Shown piece after piece: positions 25,386 through 33,663 of a DNA stretch of 64,000 nucleotides. A program made the position numbers and the translations under genes. This DNA is from Emcibacter sp. (GTDB taxonomy: Bacteria > Pseudomonadota > Alphaproteobacteria > Sphingomonadales > Emcibacteraceae). Where the stretch lies: assembly GCA_021774785.1 (NCBI GenBank), contig JAJFIQ010000019.1:992001-1056000 (forward strand), read 5' to 3'. The stretch's first letter is position 1. Every line of letters starts with the position of its first letter. The notes beneath the pieces were generated by a model that saw only the letters and a list, made by a program, of their open reading frames with translations, was not told the origin of the DNA and made no database searches.

Positions 25386-26365
25386 TTGCGTTCCTTTTTT
25401 TGTTTTTTGGCCAGTTTTCTGAAGATTCGAACTTTCTGCTGTGGGTCTTCGCCAAGCCTGAGTTCAGCCGCCTTGAACAAGCGGTCCACCACATAATAAC
25501 GGCCCCGCATGCGGTAATTGACCAGTTCCACCTGATCTTTGGGGCCGAGCACAAAGAGTGGCGGTGCTTCGCCGGTGGCAATATCCCTCGGGAACTCAAT
25601 ATAGACTTTTTTGCCATCATCAAAGGCGCGGTAGGGCCGCCAGTCCGGGGCGTCACCGGTAATGACGTAGGCAAAGTTGAGTTTATCCAGATTCAAGTCA
25701 GAGGATATCAAACCATTCTGATCTGCCCGTGCGGTGATATTCTGCTGCTTCAATTTCCGGATTTCACTATGGGGATAGCTCCAGCCCAGAGCCGCCATAT
25801 AGGTCTCTTCAAGGCTTTTCAATTCCAGATGGTAGCTGCGCCGGTCCGTGATGATCACCAGATTGGTGACAAGCCCGGCTTCAATGGGTTTCACCAAAAT
25901 ATGGACCTGAGCCATGGCACCGGACCCACTCAAAGTATCCCCGATAACCCAGCGAACCGTATCTCCGGCAGAAACTGATTTCAGGGTTTCACCCATCTCC
26001 AGACTGACATCGGTCACATGATTTGGCGCAGCATAGAGCTGATACAACGCGCCTTCAGTATAGGGATAATTCTGAATGGCATTAAAATAACGCCCTTCTC
26101 CCGGCTGCCATAAAGCTTTTATATGGGCCCGTTTGATCGCCTGCTCAGGATCTATATTTTTCCGGATCAGTTTCTTGTCCGGCAGTTGTTTCAGTTGGCC
26201 CGGAAGAGCCAGAACTTTCGGCACTTCCACTATCTGAACTTCAGATGGCATTTGTTTCACCTCTATGGCAGGGGCATATTCTCCCGGTGGCGACGTATCC
26301 ATATGCTTCTGCCCGGCACAGGCATTTAGCAGGATAAATGGAATGATCATGATGAGATGTTTCAT
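25382..26365 (-). CDS. trbG: Conjugal transfer protein TrbG (VirB9-like lipoprotein)
   Basis: This 327-aa outer-membrane-complex component pairs with TrbI. The N-terminus is a lipoprotein signal (HLIMIIPFILLNACAG, lipobox LNAC). The VirB9 domain includes YPYTEGALYQLYAAPNHVTD, ALGWSYPHSEIRK and the C-terminal AFDDGKKVYIEFPRDIAT and VNYRMRGRYYVVDRLF. In many related systems TrbG has such a signal peptide. It follows trbF after 22 bp, within which lies a 7-bp tandem repeat. Confidence 0.95.
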   Translation of the reverse strand: MKHLIMIIPFILLNACAGQKHMDTSPPGEYAPAIEVKQMPSEVQIVEVPKVLALPGQLKQLPDKKLIRKNIDPEQAIKRAHIKALWQPGEGRYFNAIQNYPYTEGALYQLYAAPNHVTDVSLEMGETLKSVSAGDTVRWVIGDTLSGSGAMAQVHILVKPIEAGLVTNLVIITDRRSYHLELKSLEETYMAALGWSYPHSEIRKLKQQNITARADQNGLISSDLNLDKLNFAYVITGDAPDWRPYRAFDDGKKVYIEFPRDIATGEAPPLFVLGPKDQVELVNYRMRGRYYVVDRLFKAAELRLGEDPQQKVRIFRKLAKKQKKERK

Positions 26366-26376
26366 TTCAGGGTTCC

Positions 26377-26401
26377 TTTGTTATTTGTTATTTGTTATTT
26401 G
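26377..26401. repeat. TTATTTG tandem repeat at the trbF 3' end
   Basis: Three perfect copies of TTATTTG (26381-26387, 26388-26394, 26395-26401) preceded by a partial TTTG span the trbF stop codon (TTA at 26388-26390 on this strand) and the gap to trbG. The 7-bp unit is out of frame, so copy-number change would alter the last TrbF residues. Confidence 0.75.
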
Positions 26402-27095
26402 TTGTTATTGGATTAAAATCCCGGCTCCAGTTGAGGTCGTGGATGTAAAGGCCGAGCGGATTATTTTTAAGTGTCGTCACATCACGGGGCGGCTCAAATA
26501 CCAGACTTAATATTGCTGTATGGTTTTGGGTTTCTGACAGGCTGCCATTTCGCACATGGCTCTCCCGCCATTTAATTTGGAAGCTGTCTTTGGACGCACG
26601 GACAATGCTGGTGACTTCAACGGTGATGGTTTTCTCCCCCAGAGATTTGAAGGGATCATTCTCACGGGCATGGTGATTGAGGATATTGGCTCCCCGGTCT
26701 GTGACCATTTCATAAGCGCGTAACCAGTTTTCCCGAAGAACCACGGGATCAGACGGCAGCGACCTTACTTTCTGGATAAAGTCGCTCAAATGGTAGGAGA
26801 GCACGGCATCTGTAGGTGAATATTTTTCCAGAGCCGAGCCGATGGCCCGCACTTCACCCTTGCTGCCCACTTCCACAACATAGGGCGTGATACGACTACT
26901 GGAAGAAAGTTCAATGAGGGCAACGAATAGAACTATTGTCAGCCCGAGACACATAAAGGCCATAAGCCGCCAGTTTCGCGCCTGCATCAAAGCAGATCCC
27001 ATACGCTGGTCCCATAATTCACCGGCTTTCTGGAATGGGGTTTCGGGTCTGCCGGAATCACCGTAGCTAAGACGGGGTCGTTTAAAAATTTTCAT
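26388..27095 (-). CDS. trbF: Conjugal transfer protein TrbF (VirB8-like)
   Basis: This 235-aa bitopic inner-membrane protein is an assembly factor of the type IV secretion channel. A cytoplasmic start (PETPFQKAGELWDQRMGSA) precedes one membrane helix (LMAFMCLGLTIVLFVALIEL, ~43-62), then a periplasmic VirB8 fold with YVVEVGSKGEVRAIG and RSLPSDPVVLRENWLRAYEM. The C-terminal residues lie within a 7-bp tandem repeat, so the last few may be variable. It follows trbL after 42 bp and precedes trbG. Confidence 0.95.
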   Translation of the reverse strand: MKIFKRPRLSYGDSGRPETPFQKAGELWDQRMGSALMQARNWRLMAFMCLGLTIVLFVALIELSSSSRITPYVVEVGSKGEVRAIGSALEKYSPTDAVLSYHLSDFIQKVRSLPSDPVVLRENWLRAYEMVTDRGANILNHHARENDPFKSLGEKTITVEVTSIVRASKDSFQIKWRESHVRNGSLSETQNHTAILSLVFEPPRDVTTLKNNPLGLYIHDLNWSRDFNPITTNNK

Positions 27096-27137
27096 GAATA
27101 TTCTCGCTAATGTTGTTGAGGTTAATCGTCACCAAAA

Positions 27138-28457
27138 TTATTCGTCATTAGAATGAAGTGAGGGATTTGCGGAAGCTCCCGGTCGGTCACCATCTTTCAG
27201 GGCATGTACGGAGGCACTTCCCGCAGATTTAATGGCCTGTGCTGACTTCATGCGTTTCGCCCATGCGGGCATGGCATTATCATCTGAAGGGGTCCCAGAC
27301 GCGGAGCTGGAAGAACTGCCGCCGATCGTTGCCCAGGCATTTTTCTGGCCCTCCGCGTAATTCTCCTTAACGGTATTAATAGGAGCGGTAGCTTTTTGTT
27401 TTAGTGAACCTGCAAAAGACTGGCCAACGCCTTTGAGACCTGACGTCATACTACTTGATGCTGTTTTGGCACCAGATGTGGCTTTTGATAAACCATAGGC
27501 ACCACTGGCTTGCCCGGCAACTTTGGCCCCGGCATTCACCGCGCCGGATGCCATACCGGCAACCCCTTTGGCCGCCATGGCTCCGGCTCCCATACCAACG
27601 GCCATTGTGGCAGCTCCGGCGGCAGCCGTTCCGATCGCAGCCCCTGCCCCGAGTTGTGGCGCACCGCTCACCAGTCCTGCGGCAATGGCGGGTGCAAAAA
27701 TACTGAGACCCAATAATGACAAGGCACCCAGCACAAGGGACATGGCATTTTTCAGGGTCGCTTCATTGCCGTTCATGGCCGTAGCAAAGTCGGCAAAGAT
27801 CAAAGAGCCGATGCCGATAATAATGGCCAGTGCCATCACCTTGATACCGCTGGAGATCACACCGCCCAGAACCCGCTCGGCCAGAAAAGAGGTTTTATTC
27901 CACAGCGCAAAAGGAATAAGGACAAAACCTGCGAGGGTGGTGATTTTAAATTCGATGATAGTGATAAAAAGCTGGATCGCCAGAATGAAGAAGGCAAGGA
28001 CCACCAATATCCAGGCAAACAACAACACGATGATCAGAATGAAATTTTCAAAGAAGGCCACGGGTCCGAGCAAATCACCGATCTGCTCGATTATGGGGAA
28101 AGCCGCTTCAAAACCTGTCGCCGCAATACGTCCGGGCTGCAGGAGTTCGGCGGCTGTGACCGTTGATCCGGTGGCTTTCAGGCCGAGCCCCGCAAAACTG
28201 TTAAAGATCGTATTGCTTAAAAGCTGGAAGTTATTGATGATCAGGGCGAAGAAGCCCACATAGAGAATCTTCTTGATCAGGGAGGAGATGACATTCCTGT
28301 TTTCATCAAAAGCCCAGAACAGGCCTGCCAATGTAATATCAATAACAATCAGGGCACTGGCGAGCCAGGCCACCTCACTGCTGAGCAATCCAAAACCGCT
28401 GTCAATGTAGGAGCCAAAGACATTGGTGAATCTGTCAATGATGGAGATATCATCCAT
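27138..28457 (-). CDS. trbL: Conjugal transfer protein TrbL (VirB6-like)
   Basis: This 439-aa polytopic inner-membrane channel component has five to six hydrophobic segments in the first ~260 residues (e.g. WLASALIVIDITLAGLFWAF, FILIIVLLFAWILVVLAFFI). A long Ala/Gly-rich stretch (~260-340) follows, then a Ser-rich hydrophilic C-terminus. This is the known TrbL layout. The conserved TTLAGFVLIPFALWNKTSFL block is present. Spacing to trbJ is 12 bp. No trbK lipoprotein gene is found between trbJ and trbL. Confidence 0.95.
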   Translation of the reverse strand: MDDISIIDRFTNVFGSYIDSGFGLLSSEVAWLASALIVIDITLAGLFWAFDENRNVISSLIKKILYVGFFALIINNFQLLSNTIFNSFAGLGLKATGSTVTAAELLQPGRIAATGFEAAFPIIEQIGDLLGPVAFFENFILIIVLLFAWILVVLAFFILAIQLFITIIEFKITTLAGFVLIPFALWNKTSFLAERVLGGVISSGIKVMALAIIIGIGSLIFADFATAMNGNEATLKNAMSLVLGALSLLGLSIFAPAIAAGLVSGAPQLGAGAAIGTAAAGAATMAVGMGAGAMAAKGVAGMASGAVNAGAKVAGQASGAYGLSKATSGAKTASSSMTSGLKGVGQSFAGSLKQKATAPINTVKENYAEGQKNAWATIGGSSSSSASGTPSDDNAMPAWAKRMKSAQAIKSAGSASVHALKDGDRPGASANPSLHSNDE

Positions 28458-28469
28458 AGAACATCTCCT

Positions 28470-29204
28470 CTAGTTTATCGTGATGGAAATGGGGGTATAA
28501 CTTTCCCCGTCGCCCAGAAACTTGCCCCGCATGGCACGGGCTTTTTCTTTTTCCGCCAGCCGCCGGGACTGCTCCAGTGCGACCGCCCGATAGTGCATCA
28601 CCATCAGTTGCTGGCTTTTGGCCTCCTGCTGTGCGCGCAGAGCCAGCATTTGATTGGTCACCTGATCTACTTGCAACGCCCCTTCTGACGTTTGAGAGGC
28701 TTGCACCAGTTCCTGCCAGAGATCTTCGTCTTGCCTCAGGCTGGCAATGATACCGGCCTGTGTTTTCAGGCTGTCGGCAAAGGCCGCACGGGAATACTGC
28801 CAGCGTTCATGGGCTTCCCCTACATATTGGTCATGGGTCAATGCCGCACTATATTCTTCCGGGTAGAGTGCCTGATAACGGCTTTCGATGGTGGATATCT
28901 CTATGGCCATGCCCTCTGCATTCTGAATGATGAGATTCATCTGCGCCAAAGTCCGCTGCAGGTCGGGAATACTGTTCAGTCCCAGTGACCTCAGGTTTTT
29001 CCGCATATTATCCAGCATGCGCACTTCATTCTGCAGACTGGTAATCTGATTACGGATCATCATCATGCTCCGTGATGCCGTCAGCAGATTCTGGGCAAAG
29101 TTTCTGGGATCAAACACGATGCTGAAGCCGAATATGGCATGAGCCTGTTGGATGGGCAGTATAAGGGTCAAGATCAGGCTGAGGGTAAGGATAATTTTAC
29201 GCAT
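28470..29204 (-). CDS. trbJ: Conjugal transfer protein TrbJ (VirB5-like)
   Basis: This 244-aa exported pilus-associated protein has a cleavable signal (KIILTLSLILTLILPIQQAHA) and a long helical mature part (QNLLTASRSMMMIRNQITSL, NEVRMLDNMRKNLRSLGLNS) that forms coiled coils, typical of TrbJ. The start at 29204 has AGGAG 7 nt upstream; a longer frame adds five residues before the signal. Its first codons overlap the 3' end of trbE. It is probably surface-exposed and involved in mating contact. Confidence 0.94.
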   Translation of the reverse strand: MRKIILTLSLILTLILPIQQAHAIFGFSIVFDPRNFAQNLLTASRSMMMIRNQITSLQNEVRMLDNMRKNLRSLGLNSIPDLQRTLAQMNLIIQNAEGMAIEISTIESRYQALYPEEYSAALTHDQYVGEAHERWQYSRAAFADSLKTQAGIIASLRQDEDLWQELVQASQTSEGALQVDQVTNQMLALRAQQEAKSQQLMVMHYRAVALEQSRRLAEKEKARAMRGKFLGDGESYTPISITIN

Positions 29205-31632
29205 GAGGAGTCTCCTGGGCATAGTTGGAAAGCAGATCAGCGGCCCAATTCAGACCTTTTAGCCGCAACCACTGAGCAACAAAACCATCTGGATTCCGGG
29301 CTATCAGCATGTGCGAGATATATCTCTGATCTTCAGGTGTAGATGCGGCGGTAAAACTGAGCGCCAGTGGCCCGAGCCCCAAATCAAACAATCTGTTTCC
29401 CATGGGGCTTTGCAAATAATAATCCTGCTTGGGCAGAGATGTGGCAATCAGCTCAATCTGACGTGCACTCAGACCAAAGGCGTTATAGATTTCCCGGATG
29501 TTCGGCTCCCCGGCCCGGACGTTGGGCAGGAATATCCGGCTTGGACAGCTCTCTATCAACACAGGTGCAATGTCACTGCCCGCCACATCCGCCAGAGACT
29601 GGGTGGCAAATATGACAGAAACATTTTTCTTCCGCAGAACCTTCAGCCATTGGCGTATTTTGTCGGCAAAGGCCGGACGATCCAGAAACAACCATGCTTC
29701 ATCGAGAATGAGCAGTGTGGGCCTGCCATCGAAACGTTCTTCCAGCCGTTTGAAGAGATAAGTCAGCACCGGCAGAACCGCCCCCGGTTTTTCCATCAGG
29801 GCCTCCATCTCAAAAGCTTGGCAGTCGGCAAATTCCAGCCTGTCCTGATCCCCGTCCAGCAACCGACCATATGGCCCTTCCAGTGTGTAGGGCTTGAGGG
29901 CTTCCTTCAGATCCACGTCCTGAAGTAACAGCGAAAGGCCCGTCAGGGTCCGTTCAGATTTCGGCGCACTGGCCAGACTGCTTAAAGCCTGCCACAGCTG
30001 CTCCCTGATTTGCGGTTTGATTGTGAGGCCTTGTTCAATCAATAATCCCAGCAACCAATCCTGTGCCCAGATCCGCTCCTCTTCTCCGTCAATTGCGGAT
30101 AGGGGCTGAAAGGACAGTTCTTCATTTTGCGCTATATATTTTTGGCCAATATCATAAAAATCACCGCCCATAGCGAGGATTGCCGCCCGACTTGATGCGC
30201 CTTTGTCAAAGATAAAGACCTGAGCATCTTTATAGCGCCTGAACTGGATCATCATGAAAGACAGGAAAACTGACTTGCCGGCACCCGTGGGACCCAATAT
30301 CATCATATGCCCCACATCACCCACATGATGGACAAAACGGAACGGTGTGTAGCTTGAGGTTTGACAAATCATCAAGGGCGGAGCGCCCAGATGCTGATTA
30401 TTTTCCGGCCCGGCCCAAAGGTCCCCCACCGGCAACATATGGGCAAGATTCAGGCTTGAGACCAGAAAATGACGGAGATTGGCATAAACATGACCGGGGA
30501 TCATGCCAAGCCAGGCTTCCACAGCATTGACCGTTTCACGGATAGTGACAAAGCCGGTGCCGTTGATGACCTGCTCAACTGATTTGATTTTTTCTTCGGC
30601 GATTTCCGGATTTTTGTCTTTCACCAGAACCGTCAGCGTCACGTAACCATAGGCCACATCATCACTGCCCAACTCCTGCAGGGCGGCATCCACATCAAGG
30701 CTTTTATTTTCCGCATCAGTATCTACCAAAGACGATTGTTCGTTGGTCATCACTTCCTTCAGGATCGAGCCTATGCCCTTACGTTTGGCAAACCACTGGC
30801 GACGGTATTTATTGAGCTCCTTTGTCGCAGCCGTCTTATCAAGACATAAAAAACGGCTCATAAAGCGATATTCAAATCCGAGGCCATTCAGTCCCTGCAG
30901 GATGCCCGGCACCGTGCTTCCCGAAAAGCCGGTAACGGTCACCAGCTTTATATATTGATCGCCCAACATGGGGCTGAGCCCACCCAGTAACGGCGTATCG
31001 CCAAGCATTCCATCCAGATAAAAGGGAACCTCTGGCATCTGCACCTGATGTCGACGATTGGAAACTGTGTCATGCAGGTAAGTCAGCAGATCGCTTTTGC
31101 CAAGCACCATGACTTCTGGCAAAATCTCTGTCAGCAATCCGATGGCTTTATCGCTGTCACTTAAAAAGCGTTCCAGGGTTTTATAGACAGAGTGCCCGCC
31201 TTCCTGACCTTGTTCCATGAACAGGCGACTGACGCCTGCGACCTTGTCTTCAGGCGGCAGCCACGACAGGCTGAGCGTGGTGATATTCTCAAAATAATCA
31301 CCGCCTTCAAACTGGGCTTTTCGTTCCTCCTCCACAAGAGCACTGAACGGATCAGGGAAATCTGACGCGGGGTAATCGCTCACGGGCACCCGTTCACTGT
31401 CAAAAAACAATGCCCAGCCGGAACCAAAACGGCGTAGCACATCATTGAGGCGGGCATGGAGGGCGACAAGGGCGCTGGCCCCGCTGCTCTCCAGGTCCGG
31501 TCCGCGCAATCGGATACAACGCATAAAACTGCCGTCTTTATTCAAAACCACAGACGGGTGCACAAGTCCGGCCCAGGGTACATGGTCCTGCAGATGTTTG
31601 GCTTTGGCTTGATATTCATTCAGATAAAACAT
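29197..31632 (-). CDS. trbE: Conjugal transfer ATPase TrbE (VirB4-like)
   Basis: This 811-aa cytoplasmic ATPase powers pilus assembly and substrate transfer. The N-terminal CagE/TrbE region is followed by a RecA-like motor with Walker A MILGPTGAGKSVFLSFMM (~residue 445) and Walker B PTLLILDEAWLFLD (~640). The conserved FATQSLADVAGS and YNAFGLSARQIELIA blocks are present. The length is normal for the family. It follows trbD by 3 bp and overlaps trbJ by 8 bp. Confidence 0.97.
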   Translation of the reverse strand: MFYLNEYQAKAKHLQDHVPWAGLVHPSVVLNKDGSFMRCIRLRGPDLESSGASALVALHARLNDVLRRFGSGWALFFDSERVPVSDYPASDFPDPFSALVEEERKAQFEGGDYFENITTLSLSWLPPEDKVAGVSRLFMEQGQEGGHSVYKTLERFLSDSDKAIGLLTEILPEVMVLGKSDLLTYLHDTVSNRRHQVQMPEVPFYLDGMLGDTPLLGGLSPMLGDQYIKLVTVTGFSGSTVPGILQGLNGLGFEYRFMSRFLCLDKTAATKELNKYRRQWFAKRKGIGSILKEVMTNEQSSLVDTDAENKSLDVDAALQELGSDDVAYGYVTLTVLVKDKNPEIAEEKIKSVEQVINGTGFVTIRETVNAVEAWLGMIPGHVYANLRHFLVSSLNLAHMLPVGDLWAGPENNQHLGAPPLMICQTSSYTPFRFVHHVGDVGHMMILGPTGAGKSVFLSFMMIQFRRYKDAQVFIFDKGASSRAAILAMGGDFYDIGQKYIAQNEELSFQPLSAIDGEEERIWAQDWLLGLLIEQGLTIKPQIREQLWQALSSLASAPKSERTLTGLSLLLQDVDLKEALKPYTLEGPYGRLLDGDQDRLEFADCQAFEMEALMEKPGAVLPVLTYLFKRLEERFDGRPTLLILDEAWLFLDRPAFADKIRQWLKVLRKKNVSVIFATQSLADVAGSDIAPVLIESCPSRIFLPNVRAGEPNIREIYNAFGLSARQIELIATSLPKQDYYLQSPMGNRLFDLGLGPLALSFTAASTPEDQRYISHMLIARNPDGFVAQWLRLKGLNWAADLLSNYAQETPHA

Positions 31633-31635
31633 GGA

Positions 31636-31896
31636 TCACACTCCCAGATAGTTTTTATGTTGTAGATGCTTTAATCCCACATCCATGAAGTCAGGGTCTT
31701 TGCCCGTGAGGAACACGGCAATGCTCTGGCAGCTTATCCAGATCAGTAGCCCTACCAACCACAACTGAAGTCCAAGACCGATAGCGGCAGACAAGGTTCC
31801 GATGACAATGGTCACCGACCGGCTGGCCCCTGCCATAAGCAGGGGTTCCGTCAGGGACCTGTGGAGGGGGATTTCAAAACCGGGGATATTATTCAT
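31636..31896 (-). CDS. trbD: Conjugal transfer protein TrbD (VirB3-like)
   Basis: This is an 86-aa inner-membrane protein. It begins PGFEIPLHRSLTEPLLMAGA, the typical TrbD N-terminus, followed by two adjacent hydrophobic segments (VTIVIGTLSAAIGLGLQLWL, VGLLIWISCQSIAVFLTGKD). It works with TrbE in early channel assembly. The start overlaps the trbC stop by 4 bp. Confidence 0.94.
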   Translation of the reverse strand: MNNIPGFEIPLHRSLTEPLLMAGASRSVTIVIGTLSAAIGLGLQLWLVGLLIWISCQSIAVFLTGKDPDFMDVGLKHLQHKNYLGV

Positions 31897-32228
31897 GAGA
31901 TAACCGCTCCGCCGCCAAAGGAGAAAAACGCCAGAAAGAAGCTGGTGGCGGCAAAGGCAATACTGAGCCCGAAGACGATTTGCACCAGCTTGCGGAATCC
32001 GCCGCCCGTATCACCAAAAGCCAGCGTCAGGCCGGTTATGGTAATCACCAGCACCGCGACAATGCGGGCAACGGGGCCTTCGATACTATCGAGGATTGCC
32101 TGCAATGGCGCTTCCCACGGCATACTGGTGCCAGCGGCCTCCGCGCTTGAACCAATGACAATAAAGGCCATGACTATGGAAAGTGCCTTCATATGGGGTG
32201 TGTAGTTAAAGGATTTAATATTCAGCAT
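31893..32228 (-). CDS. trbC: Conjugal transfer pilin TrbC (VirB2-like)
   Basis: This 111-aa pilin precursor has an N-terminal signal (KALSIVMAFIVIGSSAEAAG) followed by two hydrophobic helices around the GPVARIVAVLVITITGLTLA and IVFGLSIAFAATSFFLAFFS segments. Trb pilins are cleaved and in some systems cyclised by the TraF peptidase; a TraF-like S26 peptidase is encoded at 43685-44227. A methionine at residue 13 is an alternative start placed directly before the signal. Confidence 0.93.
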   Translation of the reverse strand: MLNIKSFNYTPHMKALSIVMAFIVIGSSAEAAGTSMPWEAPLQAILDSIEGPVARIVAVLVITITGLTLAFGDTGGGFRKLVQIVFGLSIAFAATSFFLAFFSFGGGAVIS

Positions 32229-32246
32229 GATAGTTTCTCCTGACTG

Positions 32247-33221
32247 TTAAAATTTGAGGGTTGGGTTTTGAGGGGTAAGAGGTGTCAGGCTGTAATCGCC
32301 ATTCTTGAAGCCGGTTACCTGCGCGAGGGTTTTGATTCGGCGGGCATCACCCCGCCCTTCGATAAATATGATCAGATCAATGGCGTCAGCGATTAACCGC
32401 TGCGGCACATGGACCACCACTTCCTGAATGAGCTGTTCCAGCCTGTAAAGGGCTCCATGAGCCGAATTGGCATGCAAGGTGGCAATGCCACCCGGATGAC
32501 CGGTGTTCCAGGCTTTCAGCATATCCAACGCCTCACCGCCCCGAACTTCACCGATGATGATGCGGTCCGGACGCAGGCGTAATGTGCTGCGCACCAAATC
32601 AGACAGGCTTGCCACATGAGACCGGGTTTTAAGACAAAGCAGATCTTCCACATCGCAGCGCAATTCACGGGTATCTTCGATCAGGACGATACGCTCATTG
32701 TCTTTGGCCACCTCCTGCAACAAGGCATTGGCCAGAGTGGTTTTACCGGAACCGGTACCGCCCACCACCAATATATTCAAATGGTGCTGAATGGCCTCAA
32801 TGAGGGACTGTTTCTGCCAGGGCAGCATGGTCTGTGCCGCCACATAATTGGAAAGGGTCAATATTTGTGCGCAGGCCTTGCGGATCACGAATGTCGGTGC
32901 CGTCACGATAGGCGGCAACAGCCCTTCAAACCGTTCGCCACTTTTGGGCAGTTCCGCACTGATAATGGGACAATCTTTATCAACGCCCTGTTCTACATGG
33001 CTTGCCACCAGCCGAATGATACGTTCACGGTTTGCTGCCGGGAGAATATGTCCGGTAAAAATCCGGCCCGTTTGTTGACATTCCAGCCAAAGTTTACCGT
33101 CTGGATTGACGATGATTTCGATGACGGTTTCATCTGCCAGTGCCCGCATGACCTCAGGCCCAAACGCCGTAGCCAGCATGGTAATTTTGCGATTGTGAGA
33201 TATGGATTTAAGGTCAGTCAT
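32247..33221 (-). CDS. trbB: Conjugal transfer ATPase TrbB (VirB11-like)
   Basis: This 324-aa hexameric ATPase controls the switch between pilus assembly and DNA transfer. Motifs are Walker A VVGGTGSGKTTLANALL (~155), Asp box VLIEDTRELRC, Walker B-like RIIIGEVRGGEALDMLKAWN and the His box GHPGGIATLHANSAHGAL. I chose the ATG at 33221 because GGAGG lies 6 nt upstream. The start overlaps the end of the copG-like gene by 8 bp, so translation is coupled. Confidence 0.96.
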   Translation of the reverse strand: MTDLKSISHNRKITMLATAFGPEVMRALADETVIEIIVNPDGKLWLECQQTGRIFTGHILPAANRERIIRLVASHVEQGVDKDCPIISAELPKSGERFEGLLPPIVTAPTFVIRKACAQILTLSNYVAAQTMLPWQKQSLIEAIQHHLNILVVGGTGSGKTTLANALLQEVAKDNERIVLIEDTRELRCDVEDLLCLKTRSHVASLSDLVRSTLRLRPDRIIIGEVRGGEALDMLKAWNTGHPGGIATLHANSAHGALYRLEQLIQEVVVHVPQRLIADAIDLIIFIEGRGDARRIKTLAQVTGFKNGDYSLTPLTPQNPTLKF

Positions 33222-33663
33222 CTTTGGCCTCCAGATCAATGGAGAAGAAATCCTGTTCTCTGACCTTTATATCATTCACCACTTTGTCTATGAGGCTCGG
33301 GCCTTCGGACAGGCGTTTGCCCAAATGGGTAAGAAAATTCTCGAACCGCTCATGACCTGTGGAACGGGCCGCCTTCTGATCCCGTATGGGGATGGGCGGT
33401 GTGATGGTCAGGTAATACTGGATAAAAAGGGCCTGGGCTTCTGAATGAATGACCAGATCCCGTTCCAGCCGGCCAAACTGGCGGGTCAGTTGATTAAGCC
33501 GTTTCGCAATGGCGGCTTCCCGCTTGTCGGCACTTTCCGGTGACAGAAATTGCGCCACCGCGATTTCCATAATACCGGATTTACTAAGGCCGGTTTTGGC
33601 CTTGAATTTCTCAACCCTTTTATGAAGGTCATAGTCCAGATAAACATTGATGCGTGGTTTCAT
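33214..33663 (-). CDS. CopG/ribbon-helix-helix family protein
   Basis: This 149-aa protein starts PRINVYLDYDLHKRVEKFKA followed by KTGLSKSGIMEIAVAQFLSP, which reads as a ribbon-helix-helix DNA-binding domain of the CopG type. The C-terminal ~100 residues are helical and charged. A CopG-like gene sits between traG and trbB in many alphaproteobacterial ICEs, where it may autoregulate the transfer operon. It overlaps traG by 4 bp and trbB by 8 bp. Confidence 0.88.
   Translation of the reverse strand: MKPRINVYLDYDLHKRVEKFKAKTGLSKSGIMEIAVAQFLSPESADKREAAIAKRLNQLTRQFGRLERDLVIHSEAQALFIQYYLTITPPIPIRDQKAARSTGHERFENFLTHLGKRLSEGPSLIDKVVNDIKVREQDFFSIDLEAKDD

Noticed and set aside
27523-28263. 246-codon plus-strand frame opposite trbL
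   Set aside because: Ala/Pro-rich translation is the mirror of the trbL Ala/Gly-rich region; no motif or start signal.
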